32,797 nt of DNA from Pseudomonadota bacterium (GCA_023458595.1 JAEWYT010000071.1:1-32797); one strand, 5' to 3'; counted from the first letter of the stretch, positions 1 to 10,160 are shown. The notes: generated by a model from the sequence alone, not told the origin. Made by a program: numbers and translations.

Positions 1-124
1 ATTTCGGGCCAATGCCGGCGCTGTCGTCCTCGACCGTATCCAGATACGCTTTTCGTCCGCCGGCTTGGCCTTGACCCGAAATCGCCACGTCAGAATGGTT
101 CCATTTGACCATGAGAGGCTCTAA
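1..124. other. unassigned stretch upstream of cydB
   Basis: Cytochrome bd operons usually have cydA directly before cydB, but no frame here reads like a CydA C-terminus. One forward frame is open from the window edge to a TAA at 122-124 that abuts the cydB ATG. On the reverse strand an ATG at 112 opens a frame running off the left edge. Neither translation was recognised. A GAGAGG sequence just before 120 may serve as the cydB ribosome binding site. The stretch may be a short tail of an upstream gene or a non-coding spacer. Confidence 0.3.
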
Positions 125-1141
125 ATGGACCTGACGCTGGAATTCTATCTCCCGGTCGTCTGGGCCGGCCTGATCGCGACCGCCGTCGCCATGTACGTGG
201 TGCTCGACGGCTTCGACCTCGGCATCGGCATCCTCTTCCCCTTCGCGCGCAAGGAAACCGAGCGCGACCAGATGATGAACTCGGTCGCGCCCTTCTGGGA
301 CGGCAACGAGACCTGGCTGATCCTCGGCGGCGGCGGCCTGTGGGTCGCCTTCCCCAGGGCCTATGCGATCATCATGCCGGCGCTCTACCTGCCGGCGATC
401 GTGATGCTCCTGTCGCTGATCTTCCGGGGGGTGTCGTTCGAATTCCGATGGGTGGCGAAGCCGCGCCACGGCCATTGGGACTTCGCGTTCTCGGCCGGCT
501 CGACGATCGCCGCCTTCTGCCAGGGGCTGATCCTCGGCGGACTGATCCAGGGCATCGAGGTGGAGAACGGCGCGTTCGCCGGCGGAACCTGGGACTGGCT
601 GACGCCGTTCTCGGTGATGTGCGGCTTCGGTCTCGTCTGCGGCTACGCGCTGCTCGGGGCGACCTGGCTCATCATGCGCACCGAGGGCGAGGTCGCCGAG
701 CGGGGCCGGCGGCAGGCGCGCACCATCCTGCTCGTCGTGCTCGTCTTCATCGCCGTCGTCAGCATGTGGACGCCCTACGCCTTCGAGCGGATCGCCGAGC
801 GCTGGTTCTCCGAGCCGAACATCTACTATCTGTGGCCGGTGCCGCTCCTGACCGCCGGATTCTCGATCCTGCTCTGGGTCGCGCTCGATCGCGGCGGCAC
901 GGCGACGCCGTTCCTGTCGGCGCTGGCGCTGTTCCTCCTGTCCTATCTCGGCCTCGCCATCTCGACCTTCCCGCTGATGGTGCCGCCGAGCGTCACGGTG
1001 TGGGACGCGGCGGCGGTCCCGGCGAGCCAGATCTTCACCCTGATCGGCGCGATCTTCATGCTGCCGATCGTGCTCGGCTACACCGCCTTCGTGTACTGGA
1101 CGTTCCGCGGCAAGGTGAAGCCCGGCGAGGGCTATCACTGA
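125..1141 (+). CDS. cydB: cytochrome bd ubiquinol oxidase subunit II (CydB/CioB)
   Basis: This is subunit II of a bd-type (or cyanide-insensitive) quinol oxidase, an inner-membrane complex that reduces oxygen to water using quinol. The 338-residue protein is made almost entirely of hydrophobic helices. The family hallmark DGFDLG lies at about residues 28-33, and a conserved WDGNETW stretch lies at 58-64, followed by a glycine run and the LWVAFPRAY segment. Length is slightly below the usual 335-380. The start follows a GAGAGG Shine-Dalgarno-like sequence and abuts an upstream stop codon, suggesting translational coupling. CydA should lie to the left, outside the window. No small CydX/DUF2474 gene follows; the next gene is a dehydrogenase 26 bases downstream. 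Confidence 0.95.
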   Translation: MDLTLEFYLPVVWAGLIATAVAMYVVLDGFDLGIGILFPFARKETERDQMMNSVAPFWDGNETWLILGGGGLWVAFPRAYAIIMPALYLPAIVMLLSLIFRGVSFEFRWVAKPRHGHWDFAFSAGSTIAAFCQGLILGGLIQGIEVENGAFAGGTWDWLTPFSVMCGFGLVCGYALLGATWLIMRTEGEVAERGRRQARTILLVVLVFIAVVSMWTPYAFERIAERWFSEPNIYYLWPVPLLTAGFSILLWVALDRGGTATPFLSALALFLLSYLGLAISTFPLMVPPSVTVWDAAAVPASQIFTLIGAIFMLPIVLGYTAFVYWTFRGKVKPGEGYH

Positions 1142-1167
1142 TTGTCGCGGGGAGCCTCGGAGGTCGG

Positions 1168-1956
1168 ATGCGTTTCTCCGGTAAGTCGGTCCTGGTCACG
1201 GGCGGCGGCAGCGGAATCGGGGCGGCGGTCGCGCGGCGGATGGGATCGGAAGGGGCGAGTGTCGCTCTCATGGGCCGCCGGCGCGAGCCGCTCGAGGCCG
1301 TGGCCGCCGAGATCGGCGGCCTCGCGGTCGCGGGAGACGCCGCCGACACGCGGAGCGTCCGCGCGGCCGTCGCGGCGGCTCGCGACGCGTTCGGCCCGCT
1401 CGACATCCTGATCGCCAACGCCGGCGGTCACGGCATCGGCCCGACCGTCTCCATGAGCGACGAGACCTGGGCGGAGTCGGCCAGGGCGAACCTGAACACC
1501 GCCTTCGTCTGCGCCCGCGAGTGCCTGCCGGACCTGATCGAGACGAAAGGCAATATCGTCATCGTCGCCTCGATCGCCGGTCTGTTCGCCGCGCCCGACG
1601 CGGCGGGCTACGTCACCATGAAGCACGCGCTGATCGGCCTCGGGAAATCGCTCGCCCGCGACTACGGCCGCAGGGGCGTGCGCACCAATACGGTATGTCC
1701 CGGCTGGGTCGCGACGGCGATGGCGGACGAGGAAATGCGGATGCTGGTCGAGGAGCGGGGGCTTTCCTCGGTCGAGGAAGCCTACGCGCTCGTGACCAGG
1801 GACGTGCCGCTCGGCCGGCCGGCGACGCCGGAGGAGGTCGCCAACGTCATCTGCTTCGTCGCCAGCGCCGAGGCGGCGATGATGAACGGCTCCATCGTGA
1901 CCGTCGACGGCGGCTCGACGGTGGTAGACCTGCCGACGCTGGCTTTCGCCGGATAG
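1168..1956 (+). CDS. SDR family NAD(P)-dependent oxidoreductase
   Basis: A classical short-chain dehydrogenase/reductase of 262 residues, the usual length for the family. It has the Rossmann cofactor motif TGGGSGIG at residues 11-18, a NAG motif at 84-86, the structural Asn110, catalytic Ser135, and the Tyr148-x3-Lys152 pair. The C-terminal part carries the PG..AT and VDGG signatures. The substrate cannot be read from sequence. The ATG at 1168 is chosen because a GGAGG lies just before it and the Rossmann fold starts at once; a longer in-frame opening upstream overlaps cydB and is a shadow. It is 26 bases downstream of cydB, so it could be co-transcribed. Its stop lies one base from the convergent oxyR stop. 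Confidence 0.9.
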   Translation: MRFSGKSVLVTGGGSGIGAAVARRMGSEGASVALMGRRREPLEAVAAEIGGLAVAGDAADTRSVRAAVAAARDAFGPLDILIANAGGHGIGPTVSMSDETWAESARANLNTAFVCARECLPDLIETKGNIVIVASIAGLFAAPDAAGYVTMKHALIGLGKSLARDYGRRGVRTNTVCPGWVATAMADEEMRMLVEERGLSSVEEAYALVTRDVPLGRPATPEEVANVICFVASAEAAMMNGSIVTVDGGSTVVDLPTLAFAG

Positions 1957-1957
1957 G

Positions 1958-2851
1958 TCAGGCGGCGGGGGCGAGCTCGCTCAGCGCTTGGCCGACCGCG
2001 ACGAAATCGGACTTGCGCGCCGAAGTGCGCCGCCAGGCCAGGCCGATCTCCCGGCTCGGCTGCGGGTCGCGGAAGCGCAGGAGCGCGGTCCGATCGTCGC
2101 GCACTTCCGCATCGATGGCCATTTCCGGCAGGAGCGTCGCGCCGAAGCCGTTGGCCACCATCTGCACGATCGTCGTCAGGCTCGTCGCGCCGAGCTCTCC
2201 GAGCGTCTGGCGGTCGGCCGTCCGGCACAGGCTCAGCGCCTGGTCGCGCAGGCAATGGCCCTCCGACAGAAGGAGCAGCCGGCGCTCGTCGAGGCTCGAA
2301 ATATCGACGCGCTTGCGCTCGTCGAGCGACTCGTCGGCCGCGGTGACAAGCAGGAACCGGTCGTCGAAAAGATGCATGGTCTCGATGTCCGGCGCCTCGA
2401 TCGGCAGCGACAGGAGCACGAGATCGAGCGTCCCGCGCGACAGGTCGTCGACGAGGTCGGCAGTCTGCGCCTCGCGCAGTTCCAGCGTGATGTCGGGGAA
2501 GCGCGCCCGGATCAGCGGCAGCGCGCGCGGCAGCAGATAGGGCGCGATCGTCGGGATGACGCCGAACCTGAGGGTGCCCGACAGCGGCCGGTCGGCGTGT
2601 CGGGCGAAGTCGACGAGGTCGTCGGTCGCGCGCAGGATCGCGCGGGCTCGTTTCACGATCTCGTTGCCGGCGGCGGTCAGGGCGAAAACGCCGCGGCCGC
2701 GCTCGACCAGGGCGACCCCGAGCTCGCCTTCCAGCTCCTTGATCTGCATGGACAACGCCGGCTGGCTTATGCGGCAGGACGCCGCGGCGCGGGCATAGTT
2801 CCGCTCGCGGGCCAATGCGTCCAGATATCTAAACTGCTTCAGAGTGGGCAC
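1958..2851 (-). CDS. oxyR: LysR-family peroxide sensor OxyR
   Basis: A 297-residue LysR-type regulator with an N-terminal winged helix-turn-helix (about residues 1-60) and a C-terminal sensor domain. The redox signature SEGHCLRDQALSLC is present, with Cys200 and Cys209 matching the C199/C208 pair that forms the peroxide-induced disulfide in E. coli OxyR. It is divergent from katG, the classic OxyR target, so activation of katG on oxidation is expected. The start is GTG at 2849-2851. An in-frame TAA lies only 12 bases upstream, so no earlier start is possible, and later ATGs would cut the helix-turn-helix. No good ribosome binding site is visible, and an operator-like palindrome at 2853-2867 sits directly against the start, suggesting tight autoregulation or a leaderless message. 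Confidence 0.93.
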   Translation of the reverse strand: MPTLKQFRYLDALARERNYARAAASCRISQPALSMQIKELEGELGVALVERGRGVFALTAAGNEIVKRARAILRATDDLVDFARHADRPLSGTLRFGVIPTIAPYLLPRALPLIRARFPDITLELREAQTADLVDDLSRGTLDLVLLSLPIEAPDIETMHLFDDRFLLVTAADESLDERKRVDISSLDERRLLLLSEGHCLRDQALSLCRTADRQTLGELGATSLTTIVQMVANGFGATLLPEMAIDAEVRDDRTALLRFRDPQPSREIGLAWRRTSARKSDFVAVGQALSELAPAA

Positions 2852-2852
2852 T

Positions 2853-2888
2853 ATAAGTTCAGCTTATCAATTCTTATGGAATTCTAAT
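2853..2888. promoter_or_regulatory. putative OxyR operator with phased half-sites
   Basis: Four half-site-like pentamers are spaced about one helical turn apart: ATAAG at 2853, CTTAT at 2863, CTTAT at 2873 and CTAAT at 2884. The first two form a perfect inverted repeat, ATAAG-N5-CTTAT. OxyR tetramers in E. coli contact four ATAG/CTAT-type elements at such spacing. The block lies between oxyR and katG and borders the proposed katG -35, consistent with activation of katG and repression of oxyR. This is inference from pattern and context. Confidence 0.55.
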
Positions 2889-2917
2889 TTGCGCTGATTG
2901 GCGCGACGCGTCAATAT
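2889..2917 (+). promoter_or_regulatory. possible katG promoter (TTGCGC-N17-CAATAT)
   Basis: A TTGCGC hexamer at 2889-2894 is followed after 17 bases by CAATAT at 2912-2917. Matches to sigma-70 consensus are partial, as expected for an activator-dependent promoter. The -35 element directly follows the putative OxyR operator. The 5' leader to the katG start would be about 120 bases. Confidence 0.3.
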
Positions 2918-3047
2918 CAGCTTAGAACGCTTCAAAATCGAGGAGGGCCTTCGTGGCCGGGAATCCGAACGTGGCGGCCGCCGCCGGCACGTCACACTAG
3001 CTCGATAAAGAAAACACCGAAAAACCACAGACAACGAACGGAGACAG

Positions 3048-5225
<2,178 letters not shown>

Positions 5226-5253
5226 CGGGCGGCGATCCGGCGACGACGACCGG

Positions 5254-5283
5254 CGGGCCGGGGAGCGATCCCCGGCCCGTTTT
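5254..5283 (+). terminator. rho-independent terminator after katG
   Basis: A perfect 11-bp stem (5254-5264 pairing with 5269-5279) closes a GCGA tetraloop and is followed by TTTT at 5280-5283. It lies 28 bases after the katG stop. This is the clearest intrinsic terminator in the window. Confidence 0.9.
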
Positions 5284-5498
5284 CCTTGCGCGATCCGAAG
5301 CCGACAGAGCCTCGCCCCGCCTTCGCCCCGCCGTCTCGCCGGCTTCTCCCCGCCGTCGCCCCGCAGCAGCCCGGTACCGCCCGTCGCCGCCGCCGCATTT
5401 TTGAGCGGCCGTGGTCCTGTTTCCGCTTCCTCCCGGAGCCCCCTCGTTGCTATTGTGACGTCAGTCGGCGGGGGCGGACCGGCGAAAGCGGATACGGG

Positions 5499-6104
5499 AT
5501 GCGGCACATACTCAGGGTTGTGGCAGGACTGCTGGCGGCGGCGGTCACGGGATCGCTCGCGGTGGCCTTCGTGGCCGCGCTCACGGGCGCGCCGGCCCGC
5601 GCGGACGATCAGAACAGGGGCGGCCGGAATGCGGGCGGCCAGGACATCGTCCTGCGCGGCAAGCTCTACGCCGCCGGCGACTACATGATCGGCGGCCGCG
5701 TGCCCTCCTGCGGGCGCACCCGCACCATCGTGACCGCGGACCTCGGCGACTACGGCGCCTCGATCGGCGCGTTCATCGTGCTCAATCCCGTCAAGCTCGA
5801 CCGGCTGTCGGCGACGACGCGGCTGTTCGTCTACACCCACGAATGCGGCCACCAGCTGAACGGGCCCGGCGAGACCGAGGCCGACTGCTACGCGGCCAAG
5901 CGCGGCAAGGCGGAAGGCTGGCTGCGGGAAGGCGACATCGACCAGGTCTGCCGCATCTTCCCGCACAAGAGCAGAAGCGCCGAGCATCCCGACCGCGCGG
6001 AGCGCTGCGCGGCGATCCACGCCTGCTACGCGGCGGCGAAGGCCCCGCGCTCTGCGGCGATTCCCGCCGCCGGCTCCGGACCGGCCGGCCGCATCATGCG
6101 CTAG
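5499..6104 (+). CDS. small secreted HExxH metallopeptidase-like protein
   Basis: A 201-residue protein with a Sec-type signal peptide (basic MRH start, hydrophobic residues about 5-30, APARA cleavage-like site near 35). The mature part contains HECGH at residues 114-118, a zinc-metallopeptidase HExxH motif, followed by GETEAD at 124-129, which offers a third ligand (Glu125 or Glu127) about seven residues after the second His, unusually close. Six cysteines (71, 116, 130, 141, 160, 166) in the mature chain suggest disulfides, so a periplasmic or extracellular location is likely. The ATG at 5499 is chosen because it begins the signal peptide; the longer upstream in-frame opening is Arg/Pro-rich and unconvincing. 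It stands alone between the katG terminator and a homopolymer tract. The specific family was not recognised, and proteolytic activity is inferred from the motif only. Confidence 0.75.
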   Translation: MRHILRVVAGLLAAAVTGSLAVAFVAALTGAPARADDQNRGGRNAGGQDIVLRGKLYAAGDYMIGGRVPSCGRTRTIVTADLGDYGASIGAFIVLNPVKLDRLSATTRLFVYTHECGHQLNGPGETEADCYAAKRGKAEGWLREGDIDQVCRIFPHKSRSAEHPDRAERCAAIHACYAAAKAPRSAAIPAAGSGPAGRIMR

Positions 6105-6119
6105 ACGGCCGGGAGGCTG

Positions 6120-6170
6120 CCCCCCCCCCCCCGGGGGGGCCGGCCGGGCCGCGGCGGCCGCGGGACTTGA
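6120..6170. repeat. C13/G7 homopolymer run and GC-only palindromes
   Basis: Thirteen consecutive C (6120-6132) are followed directly by seven G (6133-6139) and then by short GGCC/CCGCGG palindromes. The C7G7 core can fold as a hairpin. It lies between the stop of the secreted HExxH protein (6104) and leuD (6258). Such a run is prone to replication slippage and to sequencing error, so its exact length is uncertain. No T-run follows, so it is not a typical intrinsic terminator. Confidence 0.7.
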
Positions 6171-6257
6171 TTTCGCGGGCCCGTCGCCCCAAAACAGGGC
6201 CGACCGAAAGACGCGCCCACCGCGCCCATCGCGCCGAACCGAACGGACCGCACGCCA

Positions 6258-6863
6258 ATGGACAAGTTCACCACGCTCACCGGGGTCGCCGCGCCGCTGC
6301 CGCTGGTCAACGTCGACACCGACCTGATCATCCCCAAGCAGTACCTGAAGACGATCGAGCGCACGGGCCTCGGCAAGGGCCTGTTCGCCGAGCGGCGCTT
6401 CAACGAGGACGGCAGCGAGAACCCGGACTTCGTGCTCAACAAGCCGGCCTGGCGCAACGCCAAGATCCTGATCGCCGGCGACAATTTCGGCTGCGGCTCG
6501 AGCCGCGAGCATGCCCCCTGGGCGCTGCAGGATTTCGGCATCAGATGCGTGATTGCGCCGTCCTTCGGCGACATCTTCTTCAACAACTCGTTCAAGAACG
6601 GCATGCTGCTGATCAAGCTGCCGCAGGAGCAGATCGACCTGCTGATGGACGATGCCGGCCGCGGCGCCAACGCCACGATCACCGTCGACCTCGAAAGCCA
6701 GACCATCACCGGGCCGGACGGGGGCACGATCCATTTCGACGTCGACCCCTTCCGCAAGCACTGCCTGCTCAACGGCCTCGACGACATCGGCCTGACGCTG
6801 GAGAAGGAAGCGCGGATCGGCGGGTTCGAGAAGGCGGTGGAAGCGGAGAGGCCGTGGTTGTGA
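6258..6863 (+). CDS. leuD: 3-isopropylmalate dehydratase small subunit
   Basis: LeuD is the swivelling small subunit of isopropylmalate isomerase. With LeuC (4Fe-4S) it converts 2-isopropylmalate to 3-isopropylmalate in leucine biosynthesis, in the cytoplasm. The 201-residue length is typical. The conserved VNVDTDLIIPKQYLK region (residues 17-31) and the GDNFGCGSSREHAPWAL motif (74-90), including the substrate-binding Ser-Ser-Arg at 81-83, are intact. No leuC or leuB is nearby, so leuD is separated from its partners, as is common in alphaproteobacteria. The ribosome binding site before the ATG is weak. A REP-like palindrome lies 32 bases after the stop and may act as an mRNA 3' end or transcription barrier. 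Confidence 0.96.
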   Translation: MDKFTTLTGVAAPLPLVNVDTDLIIPKQYLKTIERTGLGKGLFAERRFNEDGSENPDFVLNKPAWRNAKILIAGDNFGCGSSREHAPWALQDFGIRCVIAPSFGDIFFNNSFKNGMLLIKLPQEQIDLLMDDAGRGANATITVDLESQTITGPDGGTIHFDVDPFRKHCLLNGLDDIGLTLEKEARIGGFEKAVEAERPWL

Positions 6864-6894
6864 GGTTCCGCTGAGCCTCACTGGTTCATCGTCG

Positions 6895-6915
6895 TGCCCG
6901 GGCTCGACCCGGGCA
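6895..6915. repeat. REP-like palindrome (TGCCCGGG-N5-CCCGGGCA)
   Basis: An exact 8-bp inverted repeat with a 5-base loop, flanked by GTCG and TCGC. This resembles, from memory, intergenic palindromes widespread in Hyphomicrobiales genomes. Related sequences occur at about 23041-23145 and 26233-26315. It separates leuD from the restriction-modification gene. Confidence 0.65.
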
Positions 6916-6990
6916 TCGCGGCGGCGAAAGGCGATTGAGGCTTCCACAACTCCCGGTCGTCGGCTCTAATATTCCTGTCTCGGGGGGACG

Positions 6991-9900
6991 ATGAGCCAGC
7001 TTCTTATCCAGACCTACCTCAACAAGCTCGACGAGCTGCACAAGATCACCGGCGTGAAGACCGAGCAGGTCATCCGCCCGGCGTTCCGGCGGCTGTTGGA
7101 CGACTGGGCGCGGTCGAAGAACCTGATCTTCGTCGAGGAGCTGGAATACGCGACTCCGCTGAAGACCAAGGTCTATCCGGACGGCACCATCCTGCACGAC
7201 CTGCGCGTGCCGCTCGGCTTCTGGGAAGCCAAGGACACCAATGACGATCTCGACACCGAGATCGCCAAGAAGCTGCGCAAGGGCTATCCGCAGGACAACA
7301 TCATCTTCGAGAATTCCGAGATTGCCGTCCTGATCCAGAACCGGCAGGAGGTGACGCGCTGCTCGATGCAGGACGTCGAAGCGCTGGAGCGGCTGGTCGA
7401 ACTGTTCTTTTCCTGGGAGCGGCCGGAGATCGCCGAGTTCCGCAAGGCGGTCGAGCAGTTCAAGGCCGACCTGCCGATGGTGCTCGACGCCCTGCGCGCG
7501 CGCATCGACACCGCCTACGCCGAGAACGAGGACTTCCGCGCCGCCGCCGACGCCTTCCTCGCGCAGGCAAAGCAGACGATCAATCCGTCCATCGGCGAGG
7601 CGGACGTCAGGGAGATGCTGATCCAGCACATCCTGACGGAGGAGATTTTCACCCATGTCTTCAACGAGGGCGACTTCCACCGGAAAAACAACATCGCCAA
7701 GGAACTGTACGAGCTGGAGGAGAAATTCTTCACCGGCGCGGTGAAGCGCGAGACGCTCAGGGCCCTCGAGCCCTACTACGCGACGATCCGCTCGAACGCG
7801 GCGCTCATCACGAGCCACCACGAGAAGCAGACGTTTCTCAAGGTCATCTACGAGAACTTCTACAAGGTCTACAACCCCAAGGCCGCCGACCGGCTCGGCG
7901 TAATCTATACGCCGAACGAGATCGTCCGCTTCATGATCGAGGGGGCGGACTGGCTGTGCCAGGCGCATTTCGGCAAGGCGCTGATCGAGCGGGACGTGGA
8001 AATCCTCGATCCGGCGACTGGCACCGGCACCTTCATCTGCGAGCTTCTGGAGCACTTCCGCGGGCAGAAGGACAAGCTCGCCTACAAGTACCGCAACGAG
8101 CTGCACGCGAACGAGGTGGCGATCCTGCCCTATTACGTCGCCAACCTGAACATCGAGGCGACCTATTACGGGCTCACCGGCCAATACGCCGAGTTTCCGA
8201 ACCTGTGTTTCGTCGACACGCTGGACAACACGGCCGGCCTCGGCATCCGCGCCGGCCACCAGCCCGACCTGTTCGGGGCGCTGTCGGAGGAGAACGTCGA
8301 GCGCATCAAGCGGCAGAACCGGCGGAAGATTTCCGTGATCATCGGAAACCCGCCGTACAACGCCAACCAGAAGAACGAGAACGAGAACAACAAGAACCGC
8401 GAGTACCCGGAAATCGACAAGCGGATCAAGGCCTCTTACGTCCGCGCCTCGACCGCGCAGAAGACCAAGCTCTACGACATGTATGTCCGCTTCTTCCGCT
8501 GGGCTTCGGACCGGCTGCACGACGATGGCGTGCTGGCGTTTGTGTCCAACAATAGCTTTATAGACAGCCGGACTTTCGACGGTTTTCGTCGAACAGTAGA
8601 GAAGGAATTCTACGAGATCTATATTATTGATCTTAAAGGTAACGCACGGACGAGTGGGGAGAGGAGGCGTCGCGAAGCGGGCAATATATTCGACGATCAA
8701 ATACGGGTAGGAGTATCTGTTAGTTTTTTGGTGAAAAAGAAGAATTCAAGAGGATGCAATATTCGATATGAGGCTGTTCGCGATTATGCAAAACCTGAAG
8801 AAAAGAGAGATTTTCTTACTGTAACCCCTCTATCACAACGGGACTTTAGAATTATTGAGCCCGACAAAGATGCTAACTGGATAGATCTATTAGAAAATAA
8901 CTGGAGCGCTCTATGCGCGATCGCTGACAGCAAGACAAAATCCGCTAAATCAAGTTCCGTGGAACGAGCTATATTTAAGTTTTACGGCAATGGAGTGAAT
9001 ACAGCACGTGACGAATGGATAATTTCCCATGATGTTAAAACGCTGAACGAAAAAGTTAAATATCTTTATACTCGCTACAATGCTGTTATTTCTATAGGAG
9101 AAACTTTTGATGATAACATTAAATGGTCCGCAGATTTGACTAAGAAATCTAAATCAGGAGTAGTTGAATCTATGAGTGATAATAATATTTCATATTATCT
9201 ATATCGACCATTCTTGAAAATGTATATATATAATTCGCCTTTATTTACCGAAAGGCCGGGATACCTCGCGTCGCAAGGCGGGCCGGGGAACCAACACGTA
9301 GCATTTCCAAATGGTGGAGAGTTCAGATGTCTTGCTGCACAAGGTGCTGTTGATTTCCACTTCATTGGCGATGCTAGGGTCGTATCGCGCTACCGTTACG
9401 CCTCTTCTGGCGAACGCCTCGACAACATCACCGACTGGGGCCTCAAGCAGTTCCAGAGCCACTACGGCAAAGACAAGAAACGGCCGATCACGAAGGACGC
9501 GATCTTCCACTACGTCTATGGCGTGCTGCACGATCCCGTCTACCGCGAGAAATACGCGCTGAACCTGAAGCGCGAGTTCCCGCGCATGCCCTTCCAGTCC
9601 GATTTCTGGGGCTGGGCCGAGTGGGGCGAGAGGCTGATGGCGTTGCACATCGGCTACGAGACGGTGGAGCCGTGGCCGCTCGAACGCATCGACACGCCCG
9701 ACGAGAAGGCGCGCGAGGCCGGCGTCGCGCTCAAGGCGATCCTCAAGGCGGACCGGGAAAACGGAATCATCGTCCTCGACAGCGAGACGCAACTGACCGG
9801 CGTGCCGCCCGAAGCCTGGACCTACCGGCTCGGCAATCGCTCAGCGCTCGACTGGATTCTCGACCAGTACAAGGAAAAGACGCCGCGCGACCCGACGATC

Positions 9901-10038
9901 CGCGAGAAGTTCAACACCTACCGGTTCGCCGACTACAAGGAGAAAGTGATCGACCTGCTGACGCGCGTGACGCGCGTCAGCGTCGAGACGATGGAAATCG
10001 TCGGACAGATGCGCGAGGCGACCGATCTGGCCGAATGA
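6991..10038 (+). CDS. single-chain restriction-modification enzyme (type IIG/ISP-like)
   Basis: A 1015-residue protein that appears to combine DNA cleavage, adenine methylation and target recognition. Visible in order: an N-terminal nuclease-like region with Asp70 and Glu79-x-Lys81 (PD-ExK type); a helical coupler (about 130-290); an N6-adenine methyltransferase core with TPNEIVRFM (307-315), motif I DPATGTGTF (340-348) and catalytic NPPY (453-456); a target-recognition region (about 517-800); and a C-terminal region (about 800-1010) resembling the specificity-associated domain of type ISP enzymes. The ATPase/helicase module of LlaBIII-like type ISP enzymes is absent, so it probably acts without translocation. 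A GGGGGGAC lies just before the ATG. DNA for the recognition region (about 8540-9390) is far more AT-rich than either side. No separate methylase, specificity or mobility gene is adjacent. Confidence 0.88.
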   Translation: MSQLLIQTYLNKLDELHKITGVKTEQVIRPAFRRLLDDWARSKNLIFVEELEYATPLKTKVYPDGTILHDLRVPLGFWEAKDTNDDLDTEIAKKLRKGYPQDNIIFENSEIAVLIQNRQEVTRCSMQDVEALERLVELFFSWERPEIAEFRKAVEQFKADLPMVLDALRARIDTAYAENEDFRAAADAFLAQAKQTINPSIGEADVREMLIQHILTEEIFTHVFNEGDFHRKNNIAKELYELEEKFFTGAVKRETLRALEPYYATIRSNAALITSHHEKQTFLKVIYENFYKVYNPKAADRLGVIYTPNEIVRFMIEGADWLCQAHFGKALIERDVEILDPATGTGTFICELLEHFRGQKDKLAYKYRNELHANEVAILPYYVANLNIEATYYGLTGQYAEFPNLCFVDTLDNTAGLGIRAGHQPDLFGALSEENVERIKRQNRRKISVIIGNPPYNANQKNENENNKNREYPEIDKRIKASYVRASTAQKTKLYDMYVRFFRWASDRLHDDGVLAFVSNNSFIDSRTFDGFRRTVEKEFYEIYIIDLKGNARTSGERRRREAGNIFDDQIRVGVSVSFLVKKKNSRGCNIRYEAVRDYAKPEEKRDFLTVTPLSQRDFRIIEPDKDANWIDLLENNWSALCAIADSKTKSAKSSSVERAIFKFYGNGVNTARDEWIISHDVKTLNEKVKYLYTRYNAVISIGETFDDNIKWSADLTKKSKSGVVESMSDNNISYYLYRPFLKMYIYNSPLFTERPGYLASQGGPGNQHVAFPNGGEFRCLAAQGAVDFHFIGDARVVSRYRYASSGERLDNITDWGLKQFQSHYGKDKKRPITKDAIFHYVYGVLHDPVYREKYALNLKREFPRMPFQSDFWGWAEWGERLMALHIGYETVEPWPLERIDTPDEKAREAGVALKAILKADRENGIIVLDSETQLTGVPPEAWTYRLGNRSALDWILDQYKEKTPRDPTIREKFNTYRFADYKEKVIDLLTRVTRVSVETMEIVGQMREATDLAE
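8540..9390 (+). other. AT-rich insert-like segment encoding the target-recognition region
   Basis: Within the restriction-modification gene, base composition and codon use change sharply. Counted GC is 22 of 60 at 8761-8820 and 17 of 60 at 9061-9120, against 37 of 60 at 9541-9600. Codons such as ATA, TTA and AGA become frequent here and are rare elsewhere. A short GC-richer island sits at about 9250-9300. The reading frame is intact across both borders, so this looks like a domain replacement by recombination rather than a broken gene. Boundaries are approximate. Confidence 0.8.
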
Positions 10039-10160
10039 CGGTTATTTGAGCTTACGCAAGGCCCCGACCCGTCGACCGGTGTCGTATACATAAGATCCCA
10101 GGCAGGAGGGGCGCCGGTCGGACCCGGCATCCGGCGCAACACGCCGAAGGGAGAGACACC

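Noticed and set aside
340..1167. An N-terminal extension of the SDR gene through cydB
   Set aside because: The extension is Arg/Pro-rich and overlaps cydB; a good ribosome binding site and the Rossmann fold mark the start at 1168.
6991..10038. A full type ISP restriction enzyme with helicase, or a BREX/DISARM component
   Set aside because: No Walker A or DEAD-box motif is seen between the nuclease and methyltransferase parts, and no partner genes of those systems are adjacent.
10039..10160. Attachment site or integrase remnant after the restriction-modification gene
   Set aside because: No tRNA fragment, direct repeat or integrase-like sequence was found; the segment reads as an ordinary leader for the DUF302 gene.
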